A stretch of DNA of 64,000 nucleotides from Phoronis australis (taxonomy: Eukaryota; Phoronida; Phoronidae), in the NCBI GenBank assembly GCA_002633005.1, contig NMRA01000339.1:396510-460509 (forward strand), read 5' to 3'. A program made the translations under genes and the position numbers. A model generated the notes under the pieces. That model was not told the DNA's origin, did not search any database, and saw only the letters and a list, made by a program, of their open reading frames with translations. Shown piece after piece: positions 44,701-57,700 of this stretch. The stretch's first letter is position 1; each line of letters opens with the position of its first letter.

Positions 44701-47088
44701 TGGTTTCACTACTGAAGGGTGGCTTTTTTGACGAAATTCCCACAGAAAAGTTTATTTGAGAGGTAGAAACTCTTCTGAACAAAAGGTTCTTTTTTACAGC
44801 TATCCAATCCTACAAAAAGACTTTTAATATTTTATATGTTTTAACTACCTTGATTGCAAAAGATAACATACTCCAATTTTCACACGTGGTGGCTCTTCTT
44901 GTATAGTTTCAGGCTTGAAATTCATCTGACCAAGAATGGCATCATTAACCTCTGCTAGCTAAGGCGGAAGCGGGAACTTTTTGGAAGCTCGGTACAAATG
45001 TATCCCTTTTTTCGAGTCCATTCTCTTAATGAACGGGTATCCTAATATCGCAGCTACAACCCGGGTCAAAGTCTTGTATATACGAGTGCCATCGAGGTGA
45101 CCTTTTACGGACCGCAAGAGACTGCACTAGTAGCGTGGTAGATTATATCTAATTGCCGAGGATATCCGATTGAAAGCGAGGAACGTCTATAGATATTTAG
45201 TTTCGGAGCATGCATTGCAATTAGCGTGGGCCATTGCCCGTTTTTTGCTATAAACATTGGTTATCGCTGGTTTTTCGTAGATTACACGTCGCTATATGTT
45301 ATTGATGGTTGTCGACCTATTTTAAAGTGACTTTGGATATAGTCTTAGACGTATAAATGTTGCAAAATATTTGTGTATTTTGAGTCTAATTTAAGGTTGA
45401 AACGCACTGTTTTTTTTTCGTCTGTCGGTCGGTACATCAGCTGTTACTTCGCCTGTACAAAGTCTGTGTGAAGTCTGAACGCAATCTGACGCCGACGCAA
45501 GGGTCAATTTATGTCCTTTCCAGGTGCCTGGCTGAAATAACGTTGAACTGTTGTCACTACTTTACGTTGGATAGTACTTACCATGCGACCTAACCAAACA
45601 AGCCTAGAAATCACATCTAATTTGACCAAGGAAAATTTTGAGATCAATTTCGCAATGGTAAATGGTCTATATCAAAAGTGTTTTTTTTGGCGGAGAGCTT
45701 GTTTGTATCTGTCTTAATTCCTTCTGTAAAAGTATTTGTATACAACACATTACCTGCCTTTCGCTTTTGCCCTGGACAAAGTTCACGTGGCGAGCACGTT
45801 CTTACGGGCAAAAGATATCCTCGAAGAAAGTAATCACACTTAAATAGTTCAATTCAGCACTTGGACCTCCAGCTCATATACAGCTACGCAGATATCAAAT
45901 ACATGTATCTATGAATGCGTAGTTAAAGAAGAAACATGTGCCGTATTGTTTGTGTTATTCGATCCTGGAATTAGAAATACATGTATCTGTGTCGTGTGTA
46001 CGCACTGATGCATTTCAGAGAAACGACCTTTCAAAGAAAAGCCTCGGAAAGCGATTGTTACCAGATAAATTGCTGAACTGGCGGGAATGCTTATGAGCAC
46101 TTATGATCTTCAATTATTCGTGGGCTAAACATTTTCTGGGATGAATTCCGTAAACTTTGGGAGATAAAAAATTTCGAAAATTTTGCTTTTTCTGGGTCAC
46201 TATTGATTCAGAAAAAATCCAACAAAGAAAAGCACATACAATGTACATGTATATACGTATATGTATACGTATAATATACATACGTGAACACTTCCCGTTT
46301 CCAAATTTTGTTTAATAAAAACATCTATCTTAAAACACCTGGAGCACCCAGGATAAGTGCCCTGTAACCTTAAAATATAATTATTTCTGTTGTAGATTGG
46401 TCAAGATTACAAGGTTGTTACCTTTTCATACGACTTGCTGGTTATCGGACTGAAAGAGTGTCTGATGTATCTTCTGATATTAGCTCGATGGGTTCTTCCC
46501 ATTCAGCACCTGACTTATCAGGAGCTCTCAGACACACTGCTCTTTTATATTGGAATGGCTGCAGACCTAATGGAACTCATGGACTATTCCAACAATACTA
46601 CAGCAATGAAGGATTCGAAGTTTGTCTACGCGTTGCTCATCATCTGGACGGTCAGTCTTTTTCAATTCTCCTTCGTGCTTACCCCAGCAGACGACAAGGA
46701 CAGGGAAGAGCATCAAATCTCTTGCCGCTTTATCGCCGAGCACGCCGAAGTGTTGTCAATAGTGTTGCAGTTGATTATGATGCACATCCCATTTGCCACC
46801 ATCCGTATAGTTGCTATGGTTCTTTACAAGGGCGTGTCCTATTCCAGTGTCTTTTTTATGGTTAAAAGCTTGGCGATGATTTTGTTGAGCATCAATCGGT
46901 TGCTTGCGCTGTTCTGCAAGCTCAGACCATGGAAGAAAAAAAAGCCAGTAAAGACAGCAAAAGCGGTCGTGGAAACGGAAGAAGATCATGCAGTCACTCC
47001 AGGAACTGAAGCGGCAGTGGAGCTGGAAATCGAGCCTGGAAAGACGGGAATCGACAACGTGAATTTTGAAATAGAAAATGAAGCTTAA
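41793..47088 (+). CDS. TMEM26: TMEM26-like multipass membrane protein
   Basis: Three exons (41793-42010, 42790-42922, 46396-47088) join in phase with GT/AG sites to 347 residues, close to the vertebrate length of about 370. Exon 1 has two hydrophobic segments (RALFVIYDIVLIWSVY; LFIFSVVPLVAEMVIVIVY). Exon 2 has FFIFLVCVTPQLWLIEL, matching the TMEM26 PSLWLLEL region. Exon 3 has about five more: LLILARWVLPIQ, LLFYIGMAADLMEL, FVYALLIIWTVSLFQFSF, a pair around LQLIMMHIPFATIRIVAMV, and VKSLAMILLSINRLLALF. The tail is Lys-rich then acidic and probably cytoplasmic. The molecular function of TMEM26 is not established. The start gives MGKMGFRD directly before the first membrane segment. AATAAA is at 47350. 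Intron 2 (3.5 kb) holds repeats and one N. Confidence 0.85.
42923..46395. other. TMEM26-like intron 2 with repeats and an N join
   Basis: No exon-like frame was recognised. It contains the dispersed repeat at 44030-44250, a G-rich or C-rich dispersed repeat at about 44405-44640, a G-run ending at an N (43459), and an alternating TACATGTATATACGTATATG tract at about 46240-46283. Confidence 0.6.
44030..44250 (+). repeat. Dispersed repeat, copy 2
   Basis: Same family as 38960-39180, sharing GAAATCGTACAACCGGCTTT and TTCCAAGCTTA. Here GTCTTTCCCATTTCAGACGG replaces the GCGTCCCATCTTAGTCGGG of copy 1. Confidence 0.7.
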
Positions 47089-48925
47089 AATCACAAGTCT
47101 ACGCCACTTTGTCAAAACAACTTTCGATTTCGTCTACTTACCGTAATATAACGGTCTCACCTTGTTCCCTGATTAGAAACAGTTTCTAGGCTTGGGAACA
47201 ACTGACAGTTCGCCATTGCACCAAACCAGTTTCATGAGGNTTGAAGACCCTTATATTCGTGCTACAAACTCGAGTAAAAACCCGAAATTTCGAGTTAAAA
47301 CTCGAAGTTGTTGCTTTAATATTGGGTTTACAAACTGTGGACTAAGGGCAATAAATTATCTACGTAAGTCATTGTGCACTCGAGCATAGAATAATAGACA
47401 CTTATCTTGAGTTCGCCCAAAAGTAGAGTAGAGAATGCCAAACCTAATTTTTAGTTCCATTTCGAGTAAAAAGATTGGAGACCGGGCCCAGAACACGATT
47501 TATAGCGTTTTAAGTAGTAAATTAGACTATAACATTACATAGTGTATTTTCTCACATGACTTGGAATGTGTTAAGACACGGCTGTTTAATAACACCGAGT
47601 ACTTAATTTTTTATATTACATAAGCGAATCCCAAAGTAGTGCAAAGTAGAAAGCCACACGACCTGCATTTATCGTCTGCAAAACACCAACTAACACAAAA
47701 GGTATCACTCATCCAAAGCTTTATCGCAACCACGTGGCGCTGTGTGTAATACCCCGCTTCGCTAACAGGTAGCGCTGCTTGCTAAAAAGCAATCATGTCA
47801 CTTAGCTCTCTCAATAGCTCTCCACTTAGCGGTAATCAAACAAGTAGACCGTTTGTCGGCGTTTGTAGACTTGTTGCGATTTTTGTGAATTCTGTGTATA
47901 ATCTTGACTCAACCCAACTGTCCTTTTCAGGACTAAGTATTATTCATTCGTCCCGAAAGTATTTTAGTGTGTTTTAGATTGTAGCAAGGCTAGGAGAATC
48001 CGGTATATTCTTAATGCTTTAAATTGTGAAAAATTGCCGAGAGAATGGCACCCTTATTGCGGGTACCATTTCTGCTTAGTCATCTTTTTGTGGGGTAGAT
48101 TTTCTGTAGAAAGTCGGCCAGTTGTGCACTATTTGGGGTTGAAGCCAATGCAGTAGGCCTTTTGCAGGGCCAAAAAGTTAGGGGCCCAAAATTGTTGAAA
48201 AAGTACAGCCACGCCCGCGGGCACATTGTCAATATAAGTAAACCCTATGAAATACACTGATTCCATGCGTTCGCCTTATTCAGGTGTTTTGGAAAATTCG
48301 TCGAGTTGACACAATAAACCACACATTTTGACTTTAGTTGGTTAAGTCAAATGAAATAAAATTCATTTTCCGGCTTTTCTGATACTGCTGTGTTGCGACA
48401 AAAAATATACCCAACGAGGCTTTTGAACGGTCTACTCGTTATTTTTTTGCACATTTCTGTACGTTGTTGTATATATTTGTTTATGTACCTGTCTTTTGTA
48501 ATAAACGTATGAACTGTAAAAAACCGAAAACATACCCAGCGAGGGTTTTGAATGGTCTGCCCTAAAAATGCTAGACTGGTAGCCCACAACACTTAGGATC
48601 TGACCACGGGAGGATTTAAAGTCCAACTCAGTGTGCCCAGAAATGGACGTCTGCCGTTGTCTGCACTCTGGGTGTGACCCCTGGGGGCCTTAAAAAGGGC
48701 CCACAAATGAACTAGACTAGATTTTCGAGGTACCGGCCAAAACTGATTTAAAACGAACAATAGTACCGCATTGAAAATTGAATGACCCATGACAAACTGC
48801 ACTCTGGAATGGGTCTGGCAGAAACCAAAAAAGACCCCCAGAAAATGAGCTAGCATATACATGTACATGTACATGTATATTCGAGGTACCACAAAAAACA
48901 ATTACATGAGATTCAATACATGTCA
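47089..48925. other. Gene-free stretch after the TMEM26-like gene
   Basis: Contains the TMEM26-like poly(A) signal (47350-47355), an N at 47240, and a partial internal repeat near 48395-48430 and 48530-48560 (ACCCAACGAGGCTTTTGAACGGTCT versus ACCCAGCGAGGGTTTTGAATGGTCT in part). TACATGTACATGTACATGTA is at about 48857-48876. No gene recognised. Confidence 0.5.
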
Positions 48926-50016
48926 CAGCCTATTGACTCAGCGTATAGTAACTTACTGCCAGTTGGTTGGCACCTCCTCTACTGGACAAACGTAATAAAG
49001 CAAGAGAACATCGAAAATTGACTACTAATACTCAAAGAGATTGGTTTAAATTAAACATTCCGTACATTTCAAAGGAGTGCTTTAAGAAAGGATTGTCTGC
49101 GATAATGTTATTAAATGTTTGTGTTGCTTATTGACTTGAAAGTTCTGGATAGAGTACAAATGTACTGAGGGCTACCCTGAAATACCTCAATTTTACTCAG
49201 GATTTGAAGGACTTTTGTGTCTTAATAGAAACATGCTATTTATTTAATTTCTGCATCTTTTCTGAATATGAACGGGAATGCAGTAAGCCCCGAAAGCAGC
49301 ATGCCGTTGACTTTTGTTTTCTTTTACCGTAGCTGGGGAGGCTGTCGTCGCCCTACCCCTTTACCAATCCAAACCCGTCTGTAGTAGATGAATGCGTTAA
49401 ACTCCACGACACACTAATGTGGCTTCGACAGGTTTCGCACACTGGCCGGTGACACCACTGGACTACACACTGGGTGTTTTGTGAATAAAATTTAAGATTT
49501 TTACTTGTCCTATGCCTGCGTTGAATTATACGGCTGGAAATCTTGGTTGATGGAAGAAGGAAACAGCGCACGTACATGTACAGTGTATTTACTTATTGCT
49601 TTCTCCCGCTGTTTAACATTCCAGCTCACCGACCAAGCTGTGGCTGCTGTGTTGCTGCCGTGGTTCACCTCTCGCCTTCCACGCGGTGCGTACATGTACA
49701 TGTACGTGATCGATCTCAGGCTGGCCAAACTCGAACTTCGCGCACTTTAAGTTTCGCTGATACATGATATGTGAACATAGTGGTTACACTATGTAACATC
49801 TTGACTTACGATTTTTGAAAATAAAACTCAAATATTCGCTGTACCAAGGCCGGTGACTTAGCTAGTTACAGACGATTAAATTATTGATTGCCATTTATCT
49901 AGTTCATTTCCAGCACTGACCTACCAGAGCCGCGGGGTGGCCGGGGGTTCCCGAGCTGAGTGATCTCAGAAAATCAGCCGCACTCAATCCACTCATGATC
50001 GGTAAATGGCGCTGCT

Positions 50017-50020
50017 TTAA
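50017..50020. other. Empty TTAA target matching Kolobok copy 1
   Basis: Copy B reads GGCGCTGCTTTAAGCCTGGC here. Copy A reads GGCGCTGATTTAA, then the element, then TTAAGCCTGGC. This is the unoccupied site with a single TTAA. Confidence 0.9.
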
Positions 50021-51718
50021 GCCTGGCAAATGGTAATGTACATGTAGCCGACCTTAATTTCAGCGAGTACTGAATGTTCAGCAGACAGCTTCAGTTGTTA
50101 TAAAAAACAATAGAATGTGTTCGTTTCAGAGACAATAATCTCAAAGACGTTTATTCCATCCAAAGGTTAATTCCCAAAAATGCGTTTCTCAGCGGTAAAA
50201 CCTGGCAGATAGGGGCCTGCGACGTCCCGCCAGAAAGCGCTCAGAGGGAGGCGATGGCGTACTGGATCTGCGTAGGACTGTGTGTAGACACAATGCTCAG
50301 AGAAATTTGTAGTGTATGATGATGATTTTGTAAGAAAACTCTCAGGGTCGCAAAATTGATTAATTTTATTCCATTAATATGATTAAACAATCCATGATAA
50401 TTTTGTGGCTGCTTATGCCAATTGACGTCGTATGGAGGTCGCAAGGTATTGTTTAACTTGCGACATCCATGTCACGTGCGTAAGTGCTTTGATGAGTCGA
50501 TTTGTGACTAGGTTACTGACATTTTTGCCGTCCTTGGAAAGACTCTGTGGAATCTGCAAAGGAAAAAGGTATCACTGAGCAGGGGTGTGGTGCAGTAGCG
50601 AAGTCATTCCTTTTGAATGATGGCTCAGTGTTCAGTTGATGTTATCAGCTGCCACGCTCGAAATTCTATTGGAAAACTGATGAACTGCGTGTTACGCTTC
50701 GTCTAAACTTGCAATTTTGTACTCGAATCACTAGGCATGGTTACGTGATCTTTCCAGTGCACAGTAAAAAGTTCATCATAAAACGCGGCTTTTCGTGAAT
50801 TAAATGCAGTTACATTCACGCATTTCGACTCGAGTGAAGTCTGGTTCCGTAAACAGTCAACTTTATGTCAATTACAACGTTCGTGGCTTGTTCAAATTCA
50901 GCGTCGAGTTGGCGCGTCCACCAGATGGGGATCATTAATTTTTTAGTTAGGTGAGCCGGACAGAGTATTAGCCAGGATTTTTCCGTCAGACATAACAAAT
51001 GGAATCTGGAAGAAAGTTGACCATGGCCCCCTTGCCCCACCCCCCTCTTAAATCCGCCACTGCCCATGACCTCCTTGTTCGACCAGGCTTAAGGCATTTG
51101 ATAAAACTTACGGCTAGTTGCATTCGGGTGGAATCTCTAACACGCTTGGGTCCGGGATACCAAGAGTGGCGTTGATAAAGGCAGTGGAAACCATCATGTA
51201 TGTGGTTTTAGCGCCTGAAATATACAACAGTGGTGGGCTGTAAGTGTGAGGCGAGTACAGTTATGCTCCAGTAATGTCCGAGAGGTGTCACTAGGATTGC
51301 CTTGTGTTAGAAATGACTTGAGTGGTGTGGTTGGGACGAGGAAATAAAAGTAAAAGTGAAAGTAATTGCAAATTAATTTGGAGATCATAACTTTAAACAT
51401 TTTTAAAAGCTATTCCACGGAGTAAAGCCAACTTCCTGGGCATAAAAAATCACTACCAATGGTCTAGCGCTCCATACTCGTCCTTGACTTGTTCAATTTG
51501 ACGTAAGTCATACAGGAGCATCCTCATTGCTGCTGATCGGATTCACATAAAACTTTCAGATACGTGTTTTATTTTTCAGTGTAAAAATGACGAATTGATT
51601 AAGAATTGGAAACTGGCGTTTACGACCACTAACAGGAGTGGTAGGGCCCGAGGAGATGTTATCATCTTGTTTAAATGTAGGTCAAACAATTCATTGTTTT
51701 TCAAGGCGAACAAGTAGC

Positions 51719-54700
51719 CTACATGTACATGTACTTATAGGCGATTGACGGGCGCAAGTGAACGTAGGATATGCAACTTTCCCAAAGTAATGACGTACTA
51801 ATCGTAATATCTCCAGTAGCTACAGACGTCATAGGGATGCAAGTTTTGGTGTCAAGAGTCAAAAAGGTCTGCATTGTGCCGTTATAGCCCTCTGAAGGTG
51901 GAACTGACATCGTTAAGCAATCGGTCATCGTAGAACCCATCATGAACGTACCGCAATAGTTCATACCTGAAAAGGTTAAAAAGAATATGACAAGGAAAAG
52001 AATGGGGATTTTCAATACTGGTGTAAATTAATATGGTGATTGAATATATTATGCTAAAATGTTCAATTTAAACTCGGAAAAATAAGTTCATTCCTTGCTT
52101 ACTGGATGGGAACGCTGGCAGAGGGGTTTTGTAGCACACTCCATTTGTTACGGTGTATGTAATTTGCTGAAAATAAAAACAACGGACGTCAATTAAAAAG
52201 ATATACTGGAACAGGCATAAATACAAAGCTACAAGTTATCAGATTTTTTCAAATGACCGGACTTCGTTTTCTGGCTTCATCGTCTTGCCCATCACAGGGA
52301 TATCTTCAATCCAAGAAAACGTACCACCAACGTTGAGTTTAGTACTCAGCTGTTTTCCATAATGAACGAGTCAATTAATGACAAATAGCCAAAACATGAG
52401 CAACAGAAATAGATTAAAACTGCGTCATTTTCAAGATAGCCGCCACGACGTTTCGAAATCACTAAAAATAGATATAACGTTTTCAATAATTGTGATGGAG
52501 ACATAATTTTTGGTTCTAGGCTATGGTTTTAAGGGGTAAACAACTCACTGGTGTGGTTAAAATTCAGATACGACCATAATTAGATATTAAATTCAAGATG
52601 GCAACTAAAATTCAAGAACGAAAAGTCGCAGGTTTGTCCATTATTTAATGTCTTCCGCTATAACGAAAATATGATTAAATTCGACTGGTTTCTGATTGAA
52701 TGGTCTTAAAATATTTAGATTTGACTGAATTCTGACTGAATTCTGACTGAATTACTTTAAAATATGGACATTGCATTAATATTTAAGCTGTCAAATATTT
52801 AGTCTAATGCATTGGCCTGCAGTGCATATGAAACGGTCATTAAAATTGTCTTACTAGTGTATATTTGTTTGACCCTGGTTTTTATTTTAAAAATTCACAC
52901 AAGGAAACTAGAAGCCCAGAGCAACATGTCAACATATCCGTCTGAAGTGCCCCACAATTGTACAGATCATCGACAATCTTGAGAAGAATTCTGAACTGAG
53001 TACACAATCCAAAACGAGTCAGCTGTGGCTGGGCTGAAGATGCTTCATACTGCTCAGGCAATGATCAAGGTAGATCGCACTCGGTCTTGGACAGAGTCGA
53101 TTTGGTTTTTTTGGTAGTACCAAGAAGATGTTCCTGCAACAACACAGGGATAACAAAGAAAGGAGGTAGAGGCGCTATCCATACATGCATATGGTTTGTT
53201 GCGCGGTGAGCGACTTTGCTCTTTAGTAAGAAAATAAGATGTGCTCCCTATTAAAAACACCGAATCTCTGTACTGTTTCAGGTTCACAGATTACAAACAT
53301 CTGCCCAAGAATCCTTTCAAAATGGGGACTATTACAAGTGTACGCTGGAAAATGTTTTTTCATGGGCAATCATTACAAATGGTCCCGTTTTTTACTTTAT
53401 TCTCTAAATTGATTGGTAGTCTGGTGTTCTATACATGTAGCTGCACCCTACTCAAAATATAATCGATTACCTTCGGGTATCGGACACTTTTTTCAAATGG
53501 TACATAACCCAGTATATACTATAATTTAATAACACACCCAGACCTTCCATTTCTTCTCACAAATCCTAATATGTTCAAACCTAACCAAAATATAACTTTT
53601 TACAATTTCCTTAATACAGTCACTTCAGACATCTTGTAAACATAAAAATAAGTGGTCATCTGAGATAGATATAAACGGTGTTATAAATAATGTAGATTTT
53701 AGTGAATCTGATAAATGGTGGAGAAAAGTAAATAAAGTCCCCTTCATTTGTACAAAAGATACAAAATTGCGTTGGTTTCAATATCTCTTAATTCACAGAA
53801 TATTACCAACTAATAATTATTCACATAAAATTGAAATAAAAACTAGTGATCTATGCTCTTTCTGTGGTGAACACAGTGAAACTGTTCTCCATCTGTTTTG
53901 GGAATGTCGTCTTGTCTCCGGTTTCTGGCTCCTGTTTGCTGATTGGTTAAAACAAACATATCATGTAAATTTTCATGTGGACAAGATATCAGTGTTTTGT
54001 TTTTTTGGGAAACATTCAGTCGGAGAATTGTAACATTAATCTGTTAATCATGCTAGAAAAAATTACATATTTAGCCAAAAGTTTGTTAAAAAACCCCTTA
54101 ATTTCTAATTGTTCATTAACTTTATAAAATTACATCCTGAAGGAAATACGGTACCAGTTGACTAATGATTTAATTTTATTCTTTGTAAACGATGTATACT
54201 GTATTGTTTAATGTGACATGTAATTATCATGCGAGAGCAAAATAAAACAAATTTTACAATTTGATTTCTATTTGTATAACTTCACTTCCAACGAAAACGA
54301 CAACCGTAGTGATAGCTGACGCTTAAATTATGAGAGCACTTAGTGTTTTTTTTAATTAATAGTAACAGAAGTCAACCGCAAACTTTGTTGAATGTCAGTA
54401 CGAAATTTTTATATTTTAGTGACATCTTTCGATTGACGAAACTTTTCACGTGCTCTAAATTAGTGAAGAAAATATCTTTAAAAGGGTTTCCAAGAGAAGT
54501 TTGAAATATAGTGGTGAGTGGTGTACTAAATTGCGAGAGATCATTTTTGAGGAAAACATTTTCACCTACAGCGTTTCTATAGGGATGGTTAGCATACCTA
54601 CCACAATGGGATATCTGACTTCGATTTTTAAATCATGAATTTTAAGCTTCTTGTACGTATGCTTCAGATTTGATCAACGTGGCAACGCAAATAGTCTAAT

Positions 54701-57700
54701 ACAGCGAATTATCAAACCTATCGATATGGCAGATCGGACGTCGGAGTCCGCTGTTCCAAAAAAACATCTGCGTTTTTCCACAATAGAAAGATTCATGATT
54801 CGCTCACATTCAATTGAGAAAGACAAAGGAAGTTGTAATCATAACTGCCAAAGGACGACGTTTCTTTATAGTCACCTTTTTAAAATCAGCAAGAAACCTC
54901 TGTTTGTATGAGATAGTGCCAATACTTAACGTTTGTGATCCACCTTGAAGCATCTTCTCCACGTCGAAGGCCATGGCCCCATTAACCTGGAAGAGTGCAA
55001 AGCAATATTCAAATCGCGTTTGTTAGCAAGCTGCATTAGTAGACTTGCTCTTTCACGAACCATGGGAGTGTTATAAATATACATTTTTTACATTTATTGC
55101 GCAGATAATAATACAAAGCCAGTCTAAGGTTGGGCGCCTCAGATCTGACTTTAACAAAAGCATATAACATTATAATATTGACCTAAAAATTTATCTGGCA
55201 ACAAAATGCACCTGAAACGGGGAATGGGGTCCGGGGAAGGACTTTCATGCGCCATCCATACACACACTGGCGCTGTACTGAAATGATGTTTGATGAAATT
55301 ATGTACTAAATAAATATAACGTATGAAACCAATAATAACAGTAGAACTTTGTTCATTTCTAGAATAATAATTAAAAGCATGCGTGCAGACGTCTCCATTT
55401 ATCCACATTTGTGTCCAAGGTACATTTTTTATTAAAATTGCGTAAAAGTTTGTAACTTCAACTTGAAATCGTTAAAAAGTAGAGGCTTTTCTACTTTTGT
55501 TGTCCGATAAATGAAGTAAAGTGCCAGTGTATTAATGGTATTGCAAACTCATTTGTGGTTTTGGTTAAAGTTTTGAAATCTGACATGTCCCAAATCATGA
55601 ACATGAACTGAGCTTGCACTGATTCCCAGAAAGTCTTGACACAGGTGCAATAACAAAACGTATGAAGTAAAGTCTGGGAGTGTTATATGTTTGTGAAAGA
55701 AGTGTGTGACTTAGAAAGAACTCCAACTCATAAGTAAGTAACTATTCAGCCAGTGAGAAACTAGCTTTGTTTCAGATTATGACCGCCGTAACTGAGAACG
55801 ACCAACTACTTTTTTGAAGCTCACTTAAACATAAATAGTCATACGGGTGGAAGAAACTCGAAGATATAGATATTGATCTCTTTTGTTCACGTTATGACAA
55901 ACTCCGAAAGTACGGCAACATATTCTGCTTAATGTATCAACAAAATTGCAAGCTAATTACATGTCTTAAAGTTAATATTTGGTCAAAAATGCAGCATACT
56001 GCGACGATGTGAATTAATAAACTGCCACCGAAGTTGCCAAACGTTTTTTAAGAACGAGTTTTATGGAGAAAATGATCGTCGCATATCGCGTGATCGAGTC
56101 TGGAGAGACTTGTTACTAGGAACAAAACTGCCTATGCTAGGTACATCATTAGTGCAAATATGATCTGTTTGCAATTTTTTCACATAAAATTACAGGTTTA
56201 GACGTAAAAGATATTGTTGATTTACATGGTTATTTTATGAACAATGCTGGTATTTAATTTTGCACACAATAATGTGTCATAATATTTGGAATGAGCCAAT
56301 GAGAGCCTGCATTAGATATGACTTTGTTAATGCCTTTGGCTGAACAGAGGCACAATGTAAATTTACCCAGAAAATAGGTTCAAGTTTTACGCAACCCAGC
56401 CTTGTTGTGTGTCAGAATAAATATTGATTAAGTAATTAGTAAGATTAGATCCATTTTACATGTAAGTTACCCAAAATTTGTGCATATGTACTTTGAAATC
56501 ATGGGGTCAGACTTGTTGACATGTATTTTAACGTCAAAATCTATTTTTAGATGGTGTTTACAACTTTGGGTTCTGGGGTCAAAGTACTCTAGAGATTCTA
56601 GAATATTCTGAGAACAAATTGTAACAGCCAATAATATGAGTGGATATGATCATGTGGTTTTTATTAGCCAATCACTAAATAAGTAGAATGTTATATTGTG
56701 GGCTGAAATCAACAAGATAATTAGATGTGCTATAGTAGTTGAAGCATAAGGACTTACTACAGTGTACAGAAGCAATTGTACGACAGAGCCATCTCGTGGA
56801 AGATTCTAGAAAGGATCTTGGCAAGGGCAAGGGTTAACGAACAGGAAGTTAACTAAGAGCTTGTCACTTGCATTGTGGGTAGCAAGGTACTACCTGAAGT
56901 GTTGCGTCATCAGCCAGAGACTGTGACCAGCAAGAAGATTCGCGGGTAGAAGAAATTGCCTGCAAGTGTTGCATCACCAGAGACTGTGACCAGCAAGTAC
57001 ACTGTCGCTATACAATGTGTGTGCAGTTCTAAGATTCACCAACAGGACAGACATCCAACAAGTGGCGAGTCCTAGCTTGGATAGCAGATAAGACATTTGA
57101 TCGTTTTCGTTGTTTGATTAAAGTAATCTTTAAAGAGGGCGCTAGCGTAGTTACTCTTTGTAGTTGATTACTTAATTAACAATAGGTTTCATTTGTCTAA
57201 TTAGGGGTTATCATATAATAAATTAATTACTGGATTTGAATATTCACTCTCCATCTACGCACAATCTCAATGCATAGCTACCTTTTAAACACACCCACAG
57301 TCAATCGTCTGACATTGTGGCAGTAGCAAACTTCGAACTAGAAGATCTCGGGATCGAATCATGACGAGTTCTGCTTTACACTACACACTAATTGAAGCAT
57401 TTTAAGCATTCAAATTGTATTACCATAGCAGCGGTCAGTATGGAGAATTTATTTATTGAATCCGAAATTTCGTTGCGTTTATTCTCTCAAAATCAGTCGA
57501 CATTTAGTCCTATAATGCTGTTTACTATAAGTTTCTAGGTAGCATATATGTAGTTATGAGAACATCTTTAAAGCTGCTTGTCGTGACTTGAATAATAAGA
57601 ATACTGTAGGATACAGTTGTTGATATATCATAGACGCATGCATAGTCTAGATATCATTGAAATTCTGGTAATTCCTTGTTATGCGCATCATAGATCCCTT

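Larger units (their letters stand above)
48926..55810 (+). repeat. Segmental duplication, copy B
   Basis: Paralogous to 22627-34790 in the same order and orientation. It lacks the Kolobok element and three blocks of copy A, and has instead ependymin exons 3-4 with flanks (about 51713-53060), a LINE at 53609-54251 and another insertion at 55076-55675. It starts at the base matching the S28 stop codon, but none of the S28 coding exons is present beside it. Confidence 0.9.

Noticed and set aside
44395-44715. Frames with a Gly-rich run (GGGGGGGSGNGGG)
   Set aside because: They lie in a G-rich dispersed repeat inside a TMEM26 intron; the run comes from low-complexity DNA.
46458-46865. 135-codon frame overlapping TMEM26 exon 3
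   Set aside because: It is an out-of-frame shadow of the hydrophobic TMEM26 coding sequence; the TMEM26 frame has family motifs and fits the splice sites.
56760-57240. Possible solo LTR with a TGGCGAGTCC primer-site-like string
   Set aside because: No second LTR, no flanking target repeats and no internal retroelement sequence were found.
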